The notes: generated by a model from the letters alone, not told the origin. DNA of 64,000 nucleotides from Alkalihalobacterium elongatum (GCF_019024285.1 NZ_WMKZ01000007.1:81356-145355); one strand, 5' to 3'; shown: positions 1 to 9,131, counted from the first letter of the stretch. Numbers and translations: made by a program.

Positions 1-291
1 CATATTATCATAAACATTCATATGAGGGTATAATGCATAGTTTTGGAATACCATTGCGATATCGCGATCTTTTGGAGCAACATCATTCACACGCTTATCT
101 CCTATGAACAGATCACCTTTTGAGATATCTTCAAGTCCTGCAATCATTCTAAGAGTAGTTGATTTACCACAACCTGATGGACCAACAAATACGATAAATT
201 CTTTATCTTTAATATCTAGGTTAAAGTCAGTAACTGCTGTTACATCACCATCATAAATTTTATATACGTGATTTAATTTAATATCAGCCAT
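1..291 (-). CDS. msmX: Sugar ABC transporter ATP-binding protein, MsmX/UgpC type (partial, cut by the left edge)
   Basis: Only the first 97 codons are in the window; the gene runs off the left edge. The visible part has the Walker A motif GPSGCGKST at residues 37-45 and a Q-loop [11 protein letters not shown] near residues 81-91. Both are typical of the CUT1 sugar-importer ATPases (MsmX, UgpC, MalK), which energise several carbohydrate importers and may be shared between them. A GGAGG ribosome binding site lies just upstream of the ATG. In B. subtilis msmX neighbours yxkF, and a similar regulator follows here. The C-terminal regulatory domain that would separate MsmX from UgpC is outside the window, so the exact name is an inference. 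Confidence 0.85.
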   Translation of the reverse strand, partial: MADIKLNHVYKIYDGDVTAVTDFNLDIKDKEFIVFVGPSGCGKSTTLRMIAGLEDISKGDLFIGDKRVNDVAPKDRDIAMVFQNYALYPHMNVYDNM

Positions 292-403
292 TTAATTTAC
301 CTCCAAGATGTTATTTCATAATATTATTGTAATACCTTACATTTGGATGAACAATTGGCAAGGTGAACAAAGAAACAAACTCCCTTTGTGCATATTGCAC
401 TTT

Positions 404-1300
404 TTAGAGAGTTTGATAAATGATAAGAGCTAGATATACCGAAACTGCTTGATCAAAATGTTTAATATCAATCCCCGTTTTTTCGATAAACTTATCAATT
501 CGATATTGCAGAGTATTGCGATGCATAAATAATTCTTTTGCAGCTAGTGTTGTATTTAAATTGTTCTTAAAATACACCTGAATGGTCTTAATAAGCTCCT
601 TATCAAGTTTTACTTCTTTTATTAAATGACTAGCTATCTTTTGAAGCTCCTCTATCGGTACGTGTTCAAGCATTAAATATGGGGTTGCCTGATGATAGTA
701 AGTAACGTGCTGTGATGCAGAGTAATCTTTCATAACAGCGAAGCATTGTTCTTCCCAGTCATATTGTTGTCTTGCTACAGCTATATTTGAAAGCTTCGTT
801 CCAATAAAAAAATAGACATTGATAAAAAAGTCAGCGGTCAAAGCCGCACTTAACTCTTCAAAATCATCTGTTTCGATAGGATCATCGTTAAAGAACTCTA
901 TAATAACTCCATTTTGGTTATTTTTCCAAATAATAGTAATTTTATGGTCAGCAAAGCTCTGTAAAAAAATATCGTTTAATTCAGAAGTGTTTTCAATCTC
1001 ATGACTTGTAGAGAAGTGAATAAAACGGAAATAATCTGTGTCATATGCTGGTTCGTTTTCATCTGAATAAGTTATGTAATTTAACCATTGTTGTTCTTTT
1101 TCATTTAAGCGGATAGGATGGAGAAGAGCCTTTTCTAAAATAATATCTAGTAAAGCAATTTCTTCGCCTTTAGCAGTCGTTGTGTCGATCCCAAAGGTTT
1201 CACCTGTAGGAGCAGTGTACCACTTTATAGTTTTTGGCAATGATGGATTATAGTTTGAGTAAAAGGAAGACCCAAAACGCTGCTCAAGTTCTTTAATCAT
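404..1300 (-). CDS. yxkF: PucR/CdaR-type transcriptional regulator (YxkF-like)
   Basis: About 298 residues. The C-terminal 60 residues form the PucR-family helix-turn-helix, with the recognisable stretch LAAKELFMHRNTLQYRIDK. The N-terminal part matches no sensor domain I recognise. The longest frame begins at 1321, but an AAGGAG box at 1307-1312 sits 6 bases before an ATG at 1300, so that start is preferred. Regulators of this class often control sugar-acid or sugar uptake genes. Its position beside an msmX-type ATPase gene matches the B. subtilis yxkF-msmX pair. Its effector is unknown. Confidence 0.75.
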   Translation of the reverse strand: MIKELEQRFGSSFYSNYNPSLPKTIKWYTAPTGETFGIDTTTAKGEEIALLDIILEKALLHPIRLNEKEQQWLNYITYSDENEPAYDTDYFRFIHFSTSHEIENTSELNDIFLQSFADHKITIIWKNNQNGVIIEFFNDDPIETDDFEELSAALTADFFINVYFFIGTKLSNIAVARQQYDWEEQCFAVMKDYSASQHVTYYHQATPYLMLEHVPIEELQKIASHLIKEVKLDKELIKTIQVYFKNNLNTTLAAKELFMHRNTLQYRIDKFIEKTGIDIKHFDQAVSVYLALIIYQTL

Positions 1301-1373
1301 ATGTTTCTCCTTTTGTATCATTATGGATTATTTTTACAGACCAAAACTAATTGGTATCCATAGTGTATTTTAT

Positions 1374-1400
1374 CAAAAAAAGAAAGGGCGATCGCCCCTT
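1374..1400 (-). terminator. Rho-independent terminator of the small acidic protein gene
   Basis: GGGCGATCGCCC forms a stem directly after the stop codon of the leftward gene. On the minus strand it is followed by a T-rich tract (1374-1384). Confidence 0.7.
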
Positions 1401-1601
1401 CTATTTTATTTCGTCTTCTGGATGATGTGGCGGTTCTTCTTCAACTAGATCTCGTGCTTCTTCTATTTCGCCCGAGTTATTTCTGTAACTAACAGTGCCA
1501 CCACCGAGGCCTTCGTTTATCATACGGTCAACATCCATAAAGAAATTCTCACGGTCTACATCCGCATTCTCCAATTTATCTTTCCTTTGATCATTACTCA
1601 A
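1401..1601 (-). CDS. Small acidic protein of unknown function
   Basis: 66 residues, strongly acidic, ending in a Pro/His/Glu-rich tail (EEEPPHHPEDE). There is no signal peptide or membrane segment. The TTG start at 1601 has a GGAGGG box 7 bases upstream, and a good terminator follows the stop codon, so it looks like a genuine single-gene transcript. I do not recognise the family. The composition suggests a soluble, partly disordered protein. Confidence 0.65.
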   Translation of the reverse strand: MSNDQRKDKLENADVDRENFFMDVDRMINEGLGGGTVSYRNNSGEIEEARDLVEEEPPHHPEDEIK

Positions 1602-1807
1602 CTACTATCCCTCCTTTGCCATTAACTTTTGGATTTTTTTCGTAGATTATTCCTCAAATCACACTTTAAGGGACAGGAAATATATTTGCTATGTGTAGGG
1701 TGTTTATTTAGGTACATTGTTGTGAAATGTTCATTATAAACGCCTCTCTGAACAAAAAAGGAATGAGCACCAATACAAGTTGACAAAGCCGTTTAAAAAC
1801 AAGAAAA

Positions 1808-1890
1808 AGCTAACTCATCAATAGTAAAGCTTTTGAGAAATAGTCCATGTATGCACTATTCCACAAAAGAGCTTTAAACGAGAGTTAGCT
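1808..1890 (-). repeat. Long nested inverted repeat at the 3' end of yheE
   Basis: AGCTAACTC (1808-1816) pairs with GAGTTAGCT (1882-1890). Inside, AAAGCTTTTG pairs with CAAAAGAGCTTT (2-base bulge), and AAATAGT (1838-1844) pairs with ACTATT (1855-1860). The minus-strand read-out ends in a T-rich run (1797-1807), so it may act as the terminator of yheE. It is much longer than an ordinary terminator. The rest of the 1602-1900 gap shows nothing further that I can name. Confidence 0.6.
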
Positions 1891-1900
1891 TCTTTAAATT

Positions 1901-2116
1901 TTAATGTTCTTCATATACATGGTAAAGGAAAAGGTCATGAACTTGCATTTCTAACTGCTTTTTCTCTTCCTCTTTTGGAGGTGGTTCCGCCCAACTAATT
2001 GATCCATCTTTATAGTATACGCCAAGAAAATATTCACCCTTATAAAAGAATGAAAATTCCCATTCTTGTCGTACCAGATTATTACGAAGTTCTTTCCACT
2101 GAAAATGTGAAATCAT
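1901..2116 (-). CDS. yheE: YheE family protein
   Basis: 71 residues counted from the ATG at 2116, which has AGGAAG upstream. The longer reading from 2143 lacks a ribosome binding site. The aromatic-rich core (WEFSFFYKGEYFLGVYYKDG) and the position next to yheD and yheB match the B. subtilis yheE neighbourhood. The family has no established function. The protein looks soluble and is probably a small beta-rich fold. Confidence 0.75.
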   Translation of the reverse strand: MISHFQWKELRNNLVRQEWEFSFFYKGEYFLGVYYKDGSISWAEPPPKEEEKKQLEMQVHDLFLYHVYEEH

Positions 2117-2284
2117 CTTTCGGTTCTTCCTTTCTGAATGCATAATTACTATGAGGTTAACTGGATTTATTCATGTCAGTTATTAAATGAAGTATAGTTC
2201 TAGTTTGCACTTTTTGTCAGTAACGTAATTTTTTTTATTTTAACGCATTAAATATCAGAAAGCTAGGAAAAGCCGTTTAAATAA

Positions 2285-3673
2285 CTAGTGTGAAATTAAT
2301 TGAATTATAAACTGGTCTGGGGCTTCAAATGCTTTTTTACTAAGGTAAATGGCATATTCTAAAGGAAGTTCTCTAGAAACGATATCTTCTCTTTTAAGTT
2401 TTCCTTGTTCAAAAATCAACCTTCCAGGCTTTGAGTTAGCTTCAAATAACCAGATTTCTCCATTACGATCAATTCCTAAATCAAAGCCAATTTCACCAAT
2501 ACAGCCTTCTAATTGAAAATCAAGTGCACGACTAATTGTCAGTGAGACTTGTTTAAGTTCATCGACTCGTTTCTTTGATAGAAGTCCATCGTAAACTAGT
2601 TCATCTACAGATATTACTTCTCCTCCGCGATGGATGTGTGTCGTCACACTTTGCCAGCCAGCTTTCTTTGCTGCCATTGCAGTTATTTCCCATTGTCCGT
2701 CAATATTTTTATTCGTATGAATTCTGAAATCCATTGGTTGTTTTCCAAGCTTTAAAAGATCAATTCCTTGTTGAACAATTACATCTTCTAACCCGTTGGG
2801 ATACTCATGTTGTAGAAGACGAGTAATGTTCGAATATCGTCTTAAACGTATTTGATCTTCATCGTGGAAGCGACAATAATAATAAGGCTCTTCAGGAAGT
2901 TTAATTAGTTGCTTTATTTCATCACCGTGACTTCCTTCAATAGGTTTAAGGTATAAGTGCTTATATTTGCTTAATAGTGCTTTAAGTTGTTGGGAACTTG
3001 GTTTGATTAAGCTTTCAGGTAGAAAGGATAGAACCGTGTCATTTTTAGATAATTGTTCATGAATTTCCTGCTTATTAAAGAAATTGGGATTAAAGTATGG
3101 AATAGCATATTCTGTCTCAAATTTCTTTTTTGCCGTTTGAATCATGTCTAAGTTTTCGGTGCGGCGGTTAGGGATTCGATTATAAATTACATTTGGAAAC
3201 GGAACAGTTAGTAAGGTCCAACTACCATCGATTAAAAAATACCCATTAATTTCACCATTTTCCCAATCAATTAAGTGGTGACCAAAAATGAAATAAAAAC
3301 CACCTATTTCTTCCTGTGATCTCAATATTTTTGTATACTGTGAAGTTCTTTGACCTAATGGGAGCTTTTTAGAAGGTGTAAAGCCCGCTGTAAAAATACC
3401 AATAAGGGGTCCGATCAATAAACACCTATTATGATAAAAAAGATGAATGGAGGTTTCAAATGGTAAATTTAACTGTCTCCATACATTGTCAGAGACTACA
3501 ACGGTATGATCACACTCAGTATTTTCTGTAAGTTGACAATGTGCCGTTTTACTCCCAAACGCCAATTCAATGGAAGTATTCGGATATAGTGAATTAGATT
3601 TGAGATAAGATGCAGGTAACTGAATAATCGATTGATCATCAAACCTTCTCTGTATTTGAAAAGTTTGTTTCAT
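2285..3673 (-). CDS. yheD: Endospore coat-associated protein YheC/YheD, ATP-grasp family
   Basis: 462 residues from the ATG at 3673, which has AAGGAG 9 bases upstream; the longest frame starts at 3724. The C-terminal half (from about residue 230) is an ATP-grasp fold, with the metal- and nucleotide-binding region EIGFDLGIDRNGEIWLFEANSKPGR ending near residue 418 split here as EIGFDLG, then LFEANSKPGR. Family members are made in the mother cell during sporulation and associate with the forming spore; the enzymatic substrate is not established. B. subtilis has two paralogues side by side (yheC, yheD). Only one is present here, and its length is closer to YheD. Confidence 0.85.
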   Translation of the reverse strand: MKQTFQIQRRFDDQSIIQLPASYLKSNSLYPNTSIELAFGSKTAHCQLTENTECDHTVVVSDNVWRQLNLPFETSIHLFYHNRCLLIGPLIGIFTAGFTPSKKLPLGQRTSQYTKILRSQEEIGGFYFIFGHHLIDWENGEINGYFLIDGSWTLLTVPFPNVIYNRIPNRRTENLDMIQTAKKKFETEYAIPYFNPNFFNKQEIHEQLSKNDTVLSFLPESLIKPSSQQLKALLSKYKHLYLKPIEGSHGDEIKQLIKLPEEPYYYCRFHDEDQIRLRRYSNITRLLQHEYPNGLEDVIVQQGIDLLKLGKQPMDFRIHTNKNIDGQWEITAMAAKKAGWQSVTTHIHRGGEVISVDELVYDGLLSKKRVDELKQVSLTISRALDFQLEGCIGEIGFDLGIDRNGEIWLFEANSKPGRLIFEQGKLKREDIVSRELPLEYAIYLSKKAFEAPDQFIIQLISH

Positions 3674-3793
3674 TAGGAGCACTCCTTCACTCAATAATAT
3701 CCTATTAAAAAAAGGTTCAATCATTTCCTTTTTCTCATTTTTTCGATATGATGGATAATAGTGTCAGTTTTTATAGGCATTTGTTGATAGCGT

Positions 3794-3801
3794 ATTGTAT
3801 G
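3794..3801 (-). promoter_or_regulatory. Candidate mother-cell sigma (SigE/SigK) -10 element for yheD
   Basis: Read on the minus strand this is CATACAAT followed by A, a full match to the SigE -10 consensus and also to the SigK form CATAnnnTA. The SigE -35 region is poor. An AC dinucleotide lies 17 bases upstream, as SigK would require. Transcription would begin about 115 bases before yheD. The assignment is an inference from consensus only. Confidence 0.4.
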
Positions 3802-3851
3802 TAATTTAACGAAATTACGTGAATAGATAAGTTTAGGGGGCAAGTGGAAAC

Positions 3852-4988
3852 GTGAAGGAAGTAGTATTAGTTTTAATCATGATCGTTATTGGAGCAACCA
3901 TTGGAGGAGTGACGAACTCTTTAGCTATTAAGATGTTATTTAGACCCTATAATCCAATGTATATAGGTAAAAAAAGGGTTCCATTTACTCCAGGATTAAT
4001 TCCAAAAAGAAGAGATGAGTTAGCTGAACAATTGGGTAAAATGGTCGTTAAGCATCTTCTTACACCAGAAGGTATCCAAAGGAAGTTACTTGATGAAAAG
4101 TTTACTAGTGACGTGAAGGTTTGGGCACAAGGAGAAGTAAAAGCGTTTCTAGAAAGCGAGACCACTTTGAATAACATATTGGACGAACGTTTTGGAATTG
4201 AGGATGTGAAAGGAACACTTGAGACTAGAACAGAGCAGTGGATAAGGGATCATTTTGAAAGGTTTCGAGTTGAAAATGGACATCGTCGTATTGACCAGGT
4301 CTTACCAGTGAAACTAACAAATAAATTGGATGAAATGATTCCTACTTTAACACAGTTTATATTAACTAAAGCGAAGGATTATTTTGAAAGTGAAGAAGGG
4401 AAAGACCGCTTAAGTCAAATGATTGATCGTTTCTTGATGGGTAAAGGTACTTTGGGTAATATGGTGTCAATGTTTCTAGGAAATGATCGTTTAGTTGATA
4501 AAGTACAACCCGAGGTTATTAAATTCTTAAATGACTCTAGTGCAAAGAAAATGATTGAAACGGTTATTTCGAAAGAGTGGGATAAACTAAAAGAAAAACC
4601 CCTTTCTTTTTATTTAAATAAAGTTGAAAAAGAAGAAATAATCTCACTTCTTAATAAAACAGTTATTAAGAAAGTACCTGTATATGAGTGGATTGACCAA
4701 CCTTTGAACAAATGGACAACCCCATATGTTGAGATGATTGTTTCAAAATGGGTACCAAGGGGTGTTGATATTGCTAGTGGAGCGCTGGTATCTCGACTTG
4801 AAGGATTACTTCAAAAACTGAATTTAGAAGACGTTGTAAAAGAACAAGTCCAAGGGTTCGCTGTTGAACGTTTAGAAGAAATGGTCCTTTCTATTTCTAG
4901 AAGAGAGTTTAAAATGATCACCTACTTGGGGGCACTCCTTGGAGGTATGATTGGCTTTATTCAAGGAATAATCGTTCTTTTTCTTTAA
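3852..4988 (+). CDS. yheB: DUF445 membrane protein YheB
   Basis: 378 residues. It has a hydrophobic N-terminal segment (residues 3-25), a long hydrophilic, largely helical middle, and a C-terminal membrane segment (about 356-377), as expected for the DUF445 family. The GTG start at 3852 has a GGGGG-type box 10 bases upstream. It is divergent from yheD and followed by yheA, as in B. subtilis. The function is unknown; the topology suggests a membrane-tethered coiled structure. Confidence 0.85.
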   Translation: MKEVVLVLIMIVIGATIGGVTNSLAIKMLFRPYNPMYIGKKRVPFTPGLIPKRRDELAEQLGKMVVKHLLTPEGIQRKLLDEKFTSDVKVWAQGEVKAFLESETTLNNILDERFGIEDVKGTLETRTEQWIRDHFERFRVENGHRRIDQVLPVKLTNKLDEMIPTLTQFILTKAKDYFESEEGKDRLSQMIDRFLMGKGTLGNMVSMFLGNDRLVDKVQPEVIKFLNDSSAKKMIETVISKEWDKLKEKPLSFYLNKVEKEEIISLLNKTVIKKVPVYEWIDQPLNKWTTPYVEMIVSKWVPRGVDIASGALVSRLEGLLQKLNLEDVVKEQVQGFAVERLEEMVLSISRREFKMITYLGALLGGMIGFIQGIIVLFL

Positions 4989-5103
4989 AATTTGGCTAAG
5001 TGATATTATGAATATCCTGAGAACTTAAAAAAAATCGACATGAGAGATGAAATTAAACTCATATTATGGTAGAGTCGGTGAAGACTACTTTGAAGGAGGA
5101 ATT

Positions 5104-5457
5104 ATGATGGCTAATATTTACGATATAGCTCATGAACTTGGAAAAACAATTAAAGAGAGTGACGAATTTAAGTTATTAAAACAGTTACACGAGGAAATTG
5201 AGAAAGATCAAGCTGCTAACCAAATGCTTGAAAACTTCCGTAGAATGCAAATGGAGTTACAGCAAAAGCAAATGCAAGGAATGCAAATTACTGAAGAGGA
5301 AGCACAAAAAGCACAACAGCTGTTTGAGCTTGTTCAACAGCAGCCGATCATTTCGAAAATGATGGAGGCAGAACAACGTTTAAGCGTTATTATTACAGAT
5401 ATTAACCGTATCATTACTGAGCCGTTAGAAGAATTGTACGGAAATCCTGAACAATAA
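5104..5457 (+). CDS. yheA: YlbF/YmcA family protein YheA
   Basis: 117 residues from the ATG at 5104, preceded by GAAGGAGG; this length equals that of B. subtilis YheA. The protein is entirely helical, rich in Gln, Glu and Met, and belongs to the Com_YlbF family. YlbF and YmcA form a complex that affects RNA processing and development, but YheA itself has no assigned role. It lies 115 bases after yheB and is probably co-transcribed with it. Confidence 0.85.
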   Translation: MMANIYDIAHELGKTIKESDEFKLLKQLHEEIEKDQAANQMLENFRRMQMELQQKQMQGMQITEEEAQKAQQLFELVQQQPIISKMMEAEQRLSVIITDINRIITEPLEELYGNPEQ

Positions 5458-5564
5458 GTTTTATAGCACCCATTTAAAAAAGTTCTATTCTATCCCCCGT
5501 TTTCATAGGCTTTACTATAACGTTCGTCACGTTCGTAGTAGAAACAATGAGAAGGGGGATTTTT

Positions 5565-6407
5565 GTGGCTTATCGTCTATTAGCTCTAAATATTGATGGG
5601 GTTCTTTTACGTTCTAATGCTCGCCTTAGCCGCCAAACAAAAGATGCAATTGAATATGTAAAAAATAAAGGAGTATATATAACATTAGTGACCGATCGAC
5701 CATTTCCAGCTGCTAAGAGGGTTGCTAAAGCTTTAAAGCTTGATACATGTCTAATAACTCATGACGGTGCATACTTAGCTTCTGAATTGGATGAACCTAT
5801 ATATGAAAGACGTATTCATGAAGATAAAGTTTTTCAAATAGGGGAAATTCTTGAAAATTATTCTTGTCATGTAAGGCTATTACATGAACGTTATGGGGTC
5901 GGTAATAAGCTGAAAAGCAAAAGTCAACTCATGGCCAAGATGACGATAGGGATGGGAGATCCGCTATTTTATCCAATAACATTTGTTGACTCTATTTGTG
6001 ATTATATATTAGATAATCCAGTTTCCCCACCAAAAATCCAAGTTCAGTTCTTAGATAAAGATCAGCAGTTAGAAGCGATTGAAGAGATTGAAAAGCAAGT
6101 TTCTAACATAAATATTATAGAGGGTAAACAAGGACGTATTAGTATTGTTCCAGAAGGAGTTTCAAAGGTAAGAGGGTTACAACGGTTAGGACGAGATTTA
6201 GGGATTGGTCTAGATCAAATGGTAGCCATTGGTTCGTCTGAAGAAGATATTGATTTAATTACACAAGTAGGTTTAGGAGTAGCAATGGGGAACTCACCGA
6301 AGGCTGTTCAACAACAAGCAGATTGGATCACTCGTTCAAACGACATGCATGGAGTTGCTTATATGGTACGAGAAGTTTTTCGTAAGCAACTAAAAATTGA
6401 GAAGTAA
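5565..6407 (+). CDS. yhaX: Cof-type HAD-IIB protein YhaX with degenerate catalytic motifs
   Basis: 280 residues from a GTG at 5565, with AAGGGGG 7 bases upstream. The overall fold is that of the Cof-type HAD phosphatases. Motif III lysine is present (VSKVRG). Motif I reads NIDG at residues 9-12, so the usual nucleophilic Asp is Asn. Motif IV reads GSSEED at 223-228, where GDxxND is usual. These replacements predict weak or absent phosphatase activity. B. subtilis yhaX is a SigE-dependent sporulation gene. A loose SigE-like pair (TTCTATT at 5483-5489, CATAGGCT at 5504-5511) lies upstream here. Confidence 0.8.
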   Translation: MAYRLLALNIDGVLLRSNARLSRQTKDAIEYVKNKGVYITLVTDRPFPAAKRVAKALKLDTCLITHDGAYLASELDEPIYERRIHEDKVFQIGEILENYSCHVRLLHERYGVGNKLKSKSQLMAKMTIGMGDPLFYPITFVDSICDYILDNPVSPPKIQVQFLDKDQQLEAIEEIEKQVSNINIIEGKQGRISIVPEGVSKVRGLQRLGRDLGIGLDQMVAIGSSEEDIDLITQVGLGVAMGNSPKAVQQQADWITRSNDMHGVAYMVREVFRKQLKIEK

Positions 6408-6430
6408 CCTTTATTACTTATCCTATATTA

Positions 6431-6463
6431 AAAAGAGACTGACATTTTAGTCAGTCTCTTTTT
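6431..6463. terminator. Bidirectional terminator between yhaX and yhzC
   Basis: AAAAGAGACTGAC (6431-6443) pairs with GTCAGTCTCTTTT around a 6-base loop, with T-runs on both strands. It lies between two converging genes. Confidence 0.9.
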
Positions 6464-6493
6464 AACGTAAACGGATGCTTCCTCTTTTATGGA

Positions 6494-6676
6494 CTAGCGG
6501 TGAAAGAGAATAAGTTTTCCAGCTCTTGAGAGTCGGTGAGGATACTCACTGTAATTAGTTTCCGCAAGTTTCTGCTCACCAATTTTTTTTGCTTCCTCAT
6601 CATTTGCTGCTTGAATTGTTTCATTTAGCAATTGTTCACCTGTTTGATCAAATACTGTTAAATAATAATCTGCCAT
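6494..6676 (-). CDS. yhzC: YhzC-like small protein
   Basis: 60 residues, soluble, mixed charge, with the start supported by AGAGGTGG just upstream. It begins with a beta strand pattern (DYYLTVFDQTGE) followed by an Ala/Glu/Lys helix. The position directly after yhaX matches yhzC in B. subtilis. The function is unknown. Confidence 0.65.
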   Translation of the reverse strand: MADYYLTVFDQTGEQLLNETIQAANDEEAKKIGEQKLAETNYSEYPHRLSRAGKLILFHR

Positions 6677-6882
6677 GGGTTATCCACCTCTAATATATTG
6701 TAAGACTTGTAATAATATTTTAAATTCAATCGCTTTCATATTCAAGGAAAACATGTTTACAAAAATCTCGATTGTTGAAACCAAACCTAATATCGCACGT
6801 ATATAAAGTATTGACTAAGTTAAAGGTTTAGTAAAAAACTAGCTTTTTGTACTATGAACTAAATAAGTATTGGAGGTATAAA

Positions 6883-7782
6883 ATGAGTTTAGTTATAAAG
6901 GATTTAACTAAAAGGTTTGGTAAAGCTACAGCGGTTAATCAGTTAAATTTAACAATAGAAAAAGGTCAAATGTTTGGTATGTTAGGAGCGAACGGTGCTG
7001 GAAAGACGACCACTTTTCGAATGATATTAAATCTATTAGAACCAACGGAAGGGACTATTTCGTGGAATAATCAAAAGATTAGCCATAATTCTAGTGGATT
7101 AATCGGCTATTTACCAGAAGAGAGAGGTTTATATCCAAAGCTTAAAGTGTCAGAACAACTAATCTATTTAGGTAGACTAAGGGGAATGGAAAAAACAGAG
7201 ATTTTAAAAGAGATGAATAGGTGGTTAGAACTGTTCAAGGTTCCTGAATATAAAAATAAAAAAGTTGAAGAATTGTCAAAAGGAAATCAGCAAAAAATTC
7301 AGTTTATCGCTTCAGTCATTCATAAACCACAATTACTGATTTTAGATGAACCCTTTAGTGGTCTTGACCCTGTTAATGTTGAGTTATTAAAAGAAGCTGT
7401 AATCGATCTTAACAAGTTGGGAACAACGATTGTTTTCTCCAGTCATCGAATGGAGCATGTTGAAGAATTATGTGAACACCTAGTTATTTTACATAATGGA
7501 ACACCTGTAGTCAGTGGGAATTTACGAGATGTTAAGCGGTCATTTGGTAAGATGAATATCGTTATACGGGCTGATTTTGCCCTTGATTTTCTAGAAAGTA
7601 TTGAGGGTGTTCTTAAAGTTAAACAGAATAAAGAAGGAGCGTTAGTACAAATATCATCTGAAGAAACAGCACATAAACTATTTCAGTTATTAGCAACCAA
7701 AGGGTTTGTTCGTAAGTTTGAAATTGAAGACCCGTCGTTACATGATATTTTCCTTGAGAAAGTAGGTGCACATTATGAATAA
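6883..7782 (+). CDS. yhaQ: ABC exporter ATP-binding protein YhaQ
   Basis: 299 residues from the ATG at 6883, with TTGGAGG 7 bases upstream; the longest frame starts at 6847. Walker A is GANGAGKT (35-42), the signature is LSKGNQQK and Walker B is LLILDEPFSGLDP. The C-terminal extension is typical of NatA-like exporter ATPases. It overlaps the start of the permease gene by 8 bases, so the two form one operon and one transporter. NatAB-type systems export sodium or other small solutes. The substrate of YhaQP is not established. Confidence 0.9.
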   Translation: MSLVIKDLTKRFGKATAVNQLNLTIEKGQMFGMLGANGAGKTTTFRMILNLLEPTEGTISWNNQKISHNSSGLIGYLPEERGLYPKLKVSEQLIYLGRLRGMEKTEILKEMNRWLELFKVPEYKNKKVEELSKGNQQKIQFIASVIHKPQLLILDEPFSGLDPVNVELLKEAVIDLNKLGTTIVFSSHRMEHVEELCEHLVILHNGTPVVSGNLRDVKRSFGKMNIVIRADFALDFLESIEGVLKVKQNKEGALVQISSEETAHKLFQLLATKGFVRKFEIEDPSLHDIFLEKVGAHYE

Positions 7783-9046
7783 GTTTTTTATCGTCTTATT
7801 ACATACGTACCTTTCGAAGCTTAAGTCAAAGTCTTTTCTTATTTCAACAGCAATTACACTTGTTTTTATCCTAGGTTTTATGAATTTTGATCGAATTATT
7901 ACCGTTTTTGATAAAGACGAAGACAAAGGTAGTGTTGTACTTGTATTAGACGAGACAGGTCAACTATTTGATTCATTCAAACAAACTGTCAATCAAATAA
8001 ATCCAACTATAGAATTAAATGATTTTGGTGGTTCCTATGCTGAAGCAGAAACTCTAGTGATAGATGAGGAAGTAGAGGGTTTGATTGAACTAGGTATAGG
8101 AGAAACAGGTTTACCACAAGGGAGATATTTTGCACTGACTGTCGTTGAGCAAATTTTGCCTTGGCAATTAGAACAAGCACTTCAGCAAGTAAAGGAAGAG
8201 ATCGTAACATCGAGCTTAAATTTAAACCCAGAGGAAGTAGCTAGTATTTATGCCCCCATTCAATTCGAACGCATAGCCATCGCAGAAACCGCAAAAACAG
8301 AAATGGAACTCAATCAAGCTAGAATTTTTGTCTATATATTATTGTTTATTATATATTTTTCGGTGCTTATGTTTGGTAATATGATTGCTACGGAAATTGC
8401 AATTGAAAAGTCTTCAAGAGTAATGGAAATTTTAATCTCAAGTTCATCACCTGTTCAACAAATGTTTGGGAAAATATTTGGGATTGCACTTCTTGGGCTA
8501 ACACAATATGTACTTATTTTTTTAGTGGGTGTCCTTTCTCTTCGACAGCGTTTGGCAACTGAATCGTTTGGTCCAGAGCTAGGGGAGCTTATTGTTGGTC
8601 AAGGAATTCCGCTTCATTTGATCGGTTACGCATTTTTATTTTTCATACTCGGTTATTTCTTATATGCAACAATTTCCGCTATGCTTGGCTCTTTAGTAAG
8701 TCGTATTGAGGACGTAAACCAGATGGTTACACCTATGATTTTCTTAATTGTAGCTGCGTTCTTTATCGCCATGTTTGGATTAGCCAACCCAGAGGCTAAA
8801 ATTGTTACAGTAACTTCATTTATTCCGTTTTTTGCGCCAATGATCATGTTTTTGCGAGTAGGGATGTTGTCGCTACCATTATGGGAAGTATTACTTGGGG
8901 TTGGGGTCCTCCTCGCAACGATTGTCCTTCTAGCTTGGATTGGTGCAAGGGTTTACCGCGGGGGTGTTTTAATGTACGGAAAGTCTTCATCACTAAAAGA
9001 TTTCAAACGAGCATTACAGTTATCAAAAAAGGAAACAAACAAATAA
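7775..9046 (+). CDS. yhaP: ABC exporter permease YhaP (NatB-like)
   Basis: 423 residues. There is one N-terminal membrane segment (about 18-38), a roughly 130-residue extracytoplasmic region, then at least five further hydrophobic helices from about residue 180 onward, including the conserved EIAIEKSSRVMEILISSSSP stretch of the ABC-2 family. The ATG at 7775 has a weak AGGTG box inside yhaQ and is preferred to the GTG at 7766. It forms the membrane half of the YhaQ transporter. Confidence 0.9.
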   Translation: MNKFFIVLLHTYLSKLKSKSFLISTAITLVFILGFMNFDRIITVFDKDEDKGSVVLVLDETGQLFDSFKQTVNQINPTIELNDFGGSYAEAETLVIDEEVEGLIELGIGETGLPQGRYFALTVVEQILPWQLEQALQQVKEEIVTSSLNLNPEEVASIYAPIQFERIAIAETAKTEMELNQARIFVYILLFIIYFSVLMFGNMIATEIAIEKSSRVMEILISSSSPVQQMFGKIFGIALLGLTQYVLIFLVGVLSLRQRLATESFGPELGELIVGQGIPLHLIGYAFLFFILGYFLYATISAMLGSLVSRIEDVNQMVTPMIFLIVAAFFIAMFGLANPEAKIVTVTSFIPFFAPMIMFLRVGMLSLPLWEVLLGVGVLLATIVLLAWIGARVYRGGVLMYGKSSSLKDFKRALQLSKKETNK

Positions 9047-9067
9047 ACTCTGCCTCTGATGGTTATT

Positions 9068-9095
9068 TTGAGTTTCCTTCTTTAGATGTTATAAT
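9068..9095 (+). promoter_or_regulatory. Sigma-A promoter of the mifM-like/yidC unit
   Basis: TTGAGT (9068-9073), a 16-base spacer and TATAAT (9090-9095) with an extended TG motif. It sits between the end of yhaP and the leader ORF, so the leader and yidC can be transcribed independently of yhaQP. Confidence 0.7.
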
Positions 9096-9131
9096 TTAGC
9101 AAAATAATAGAAATGAAAGGAGGCGATGAGG

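Noticed and set aside
8881..9099. 72-codon ORF overlapping the yhaP end
   Set aside because: It is out of frame with a clear transporter gene and has no start support.
9047..9131. Simple co-transcription of the leader and yidC as tail genes of yhaQP
   Set aside because: A good promoter (TTGAGT-N16-TATAAT, extended -10) lies in the gap, and the leader/hairpin arrangement indicates an independent regulatory unit.
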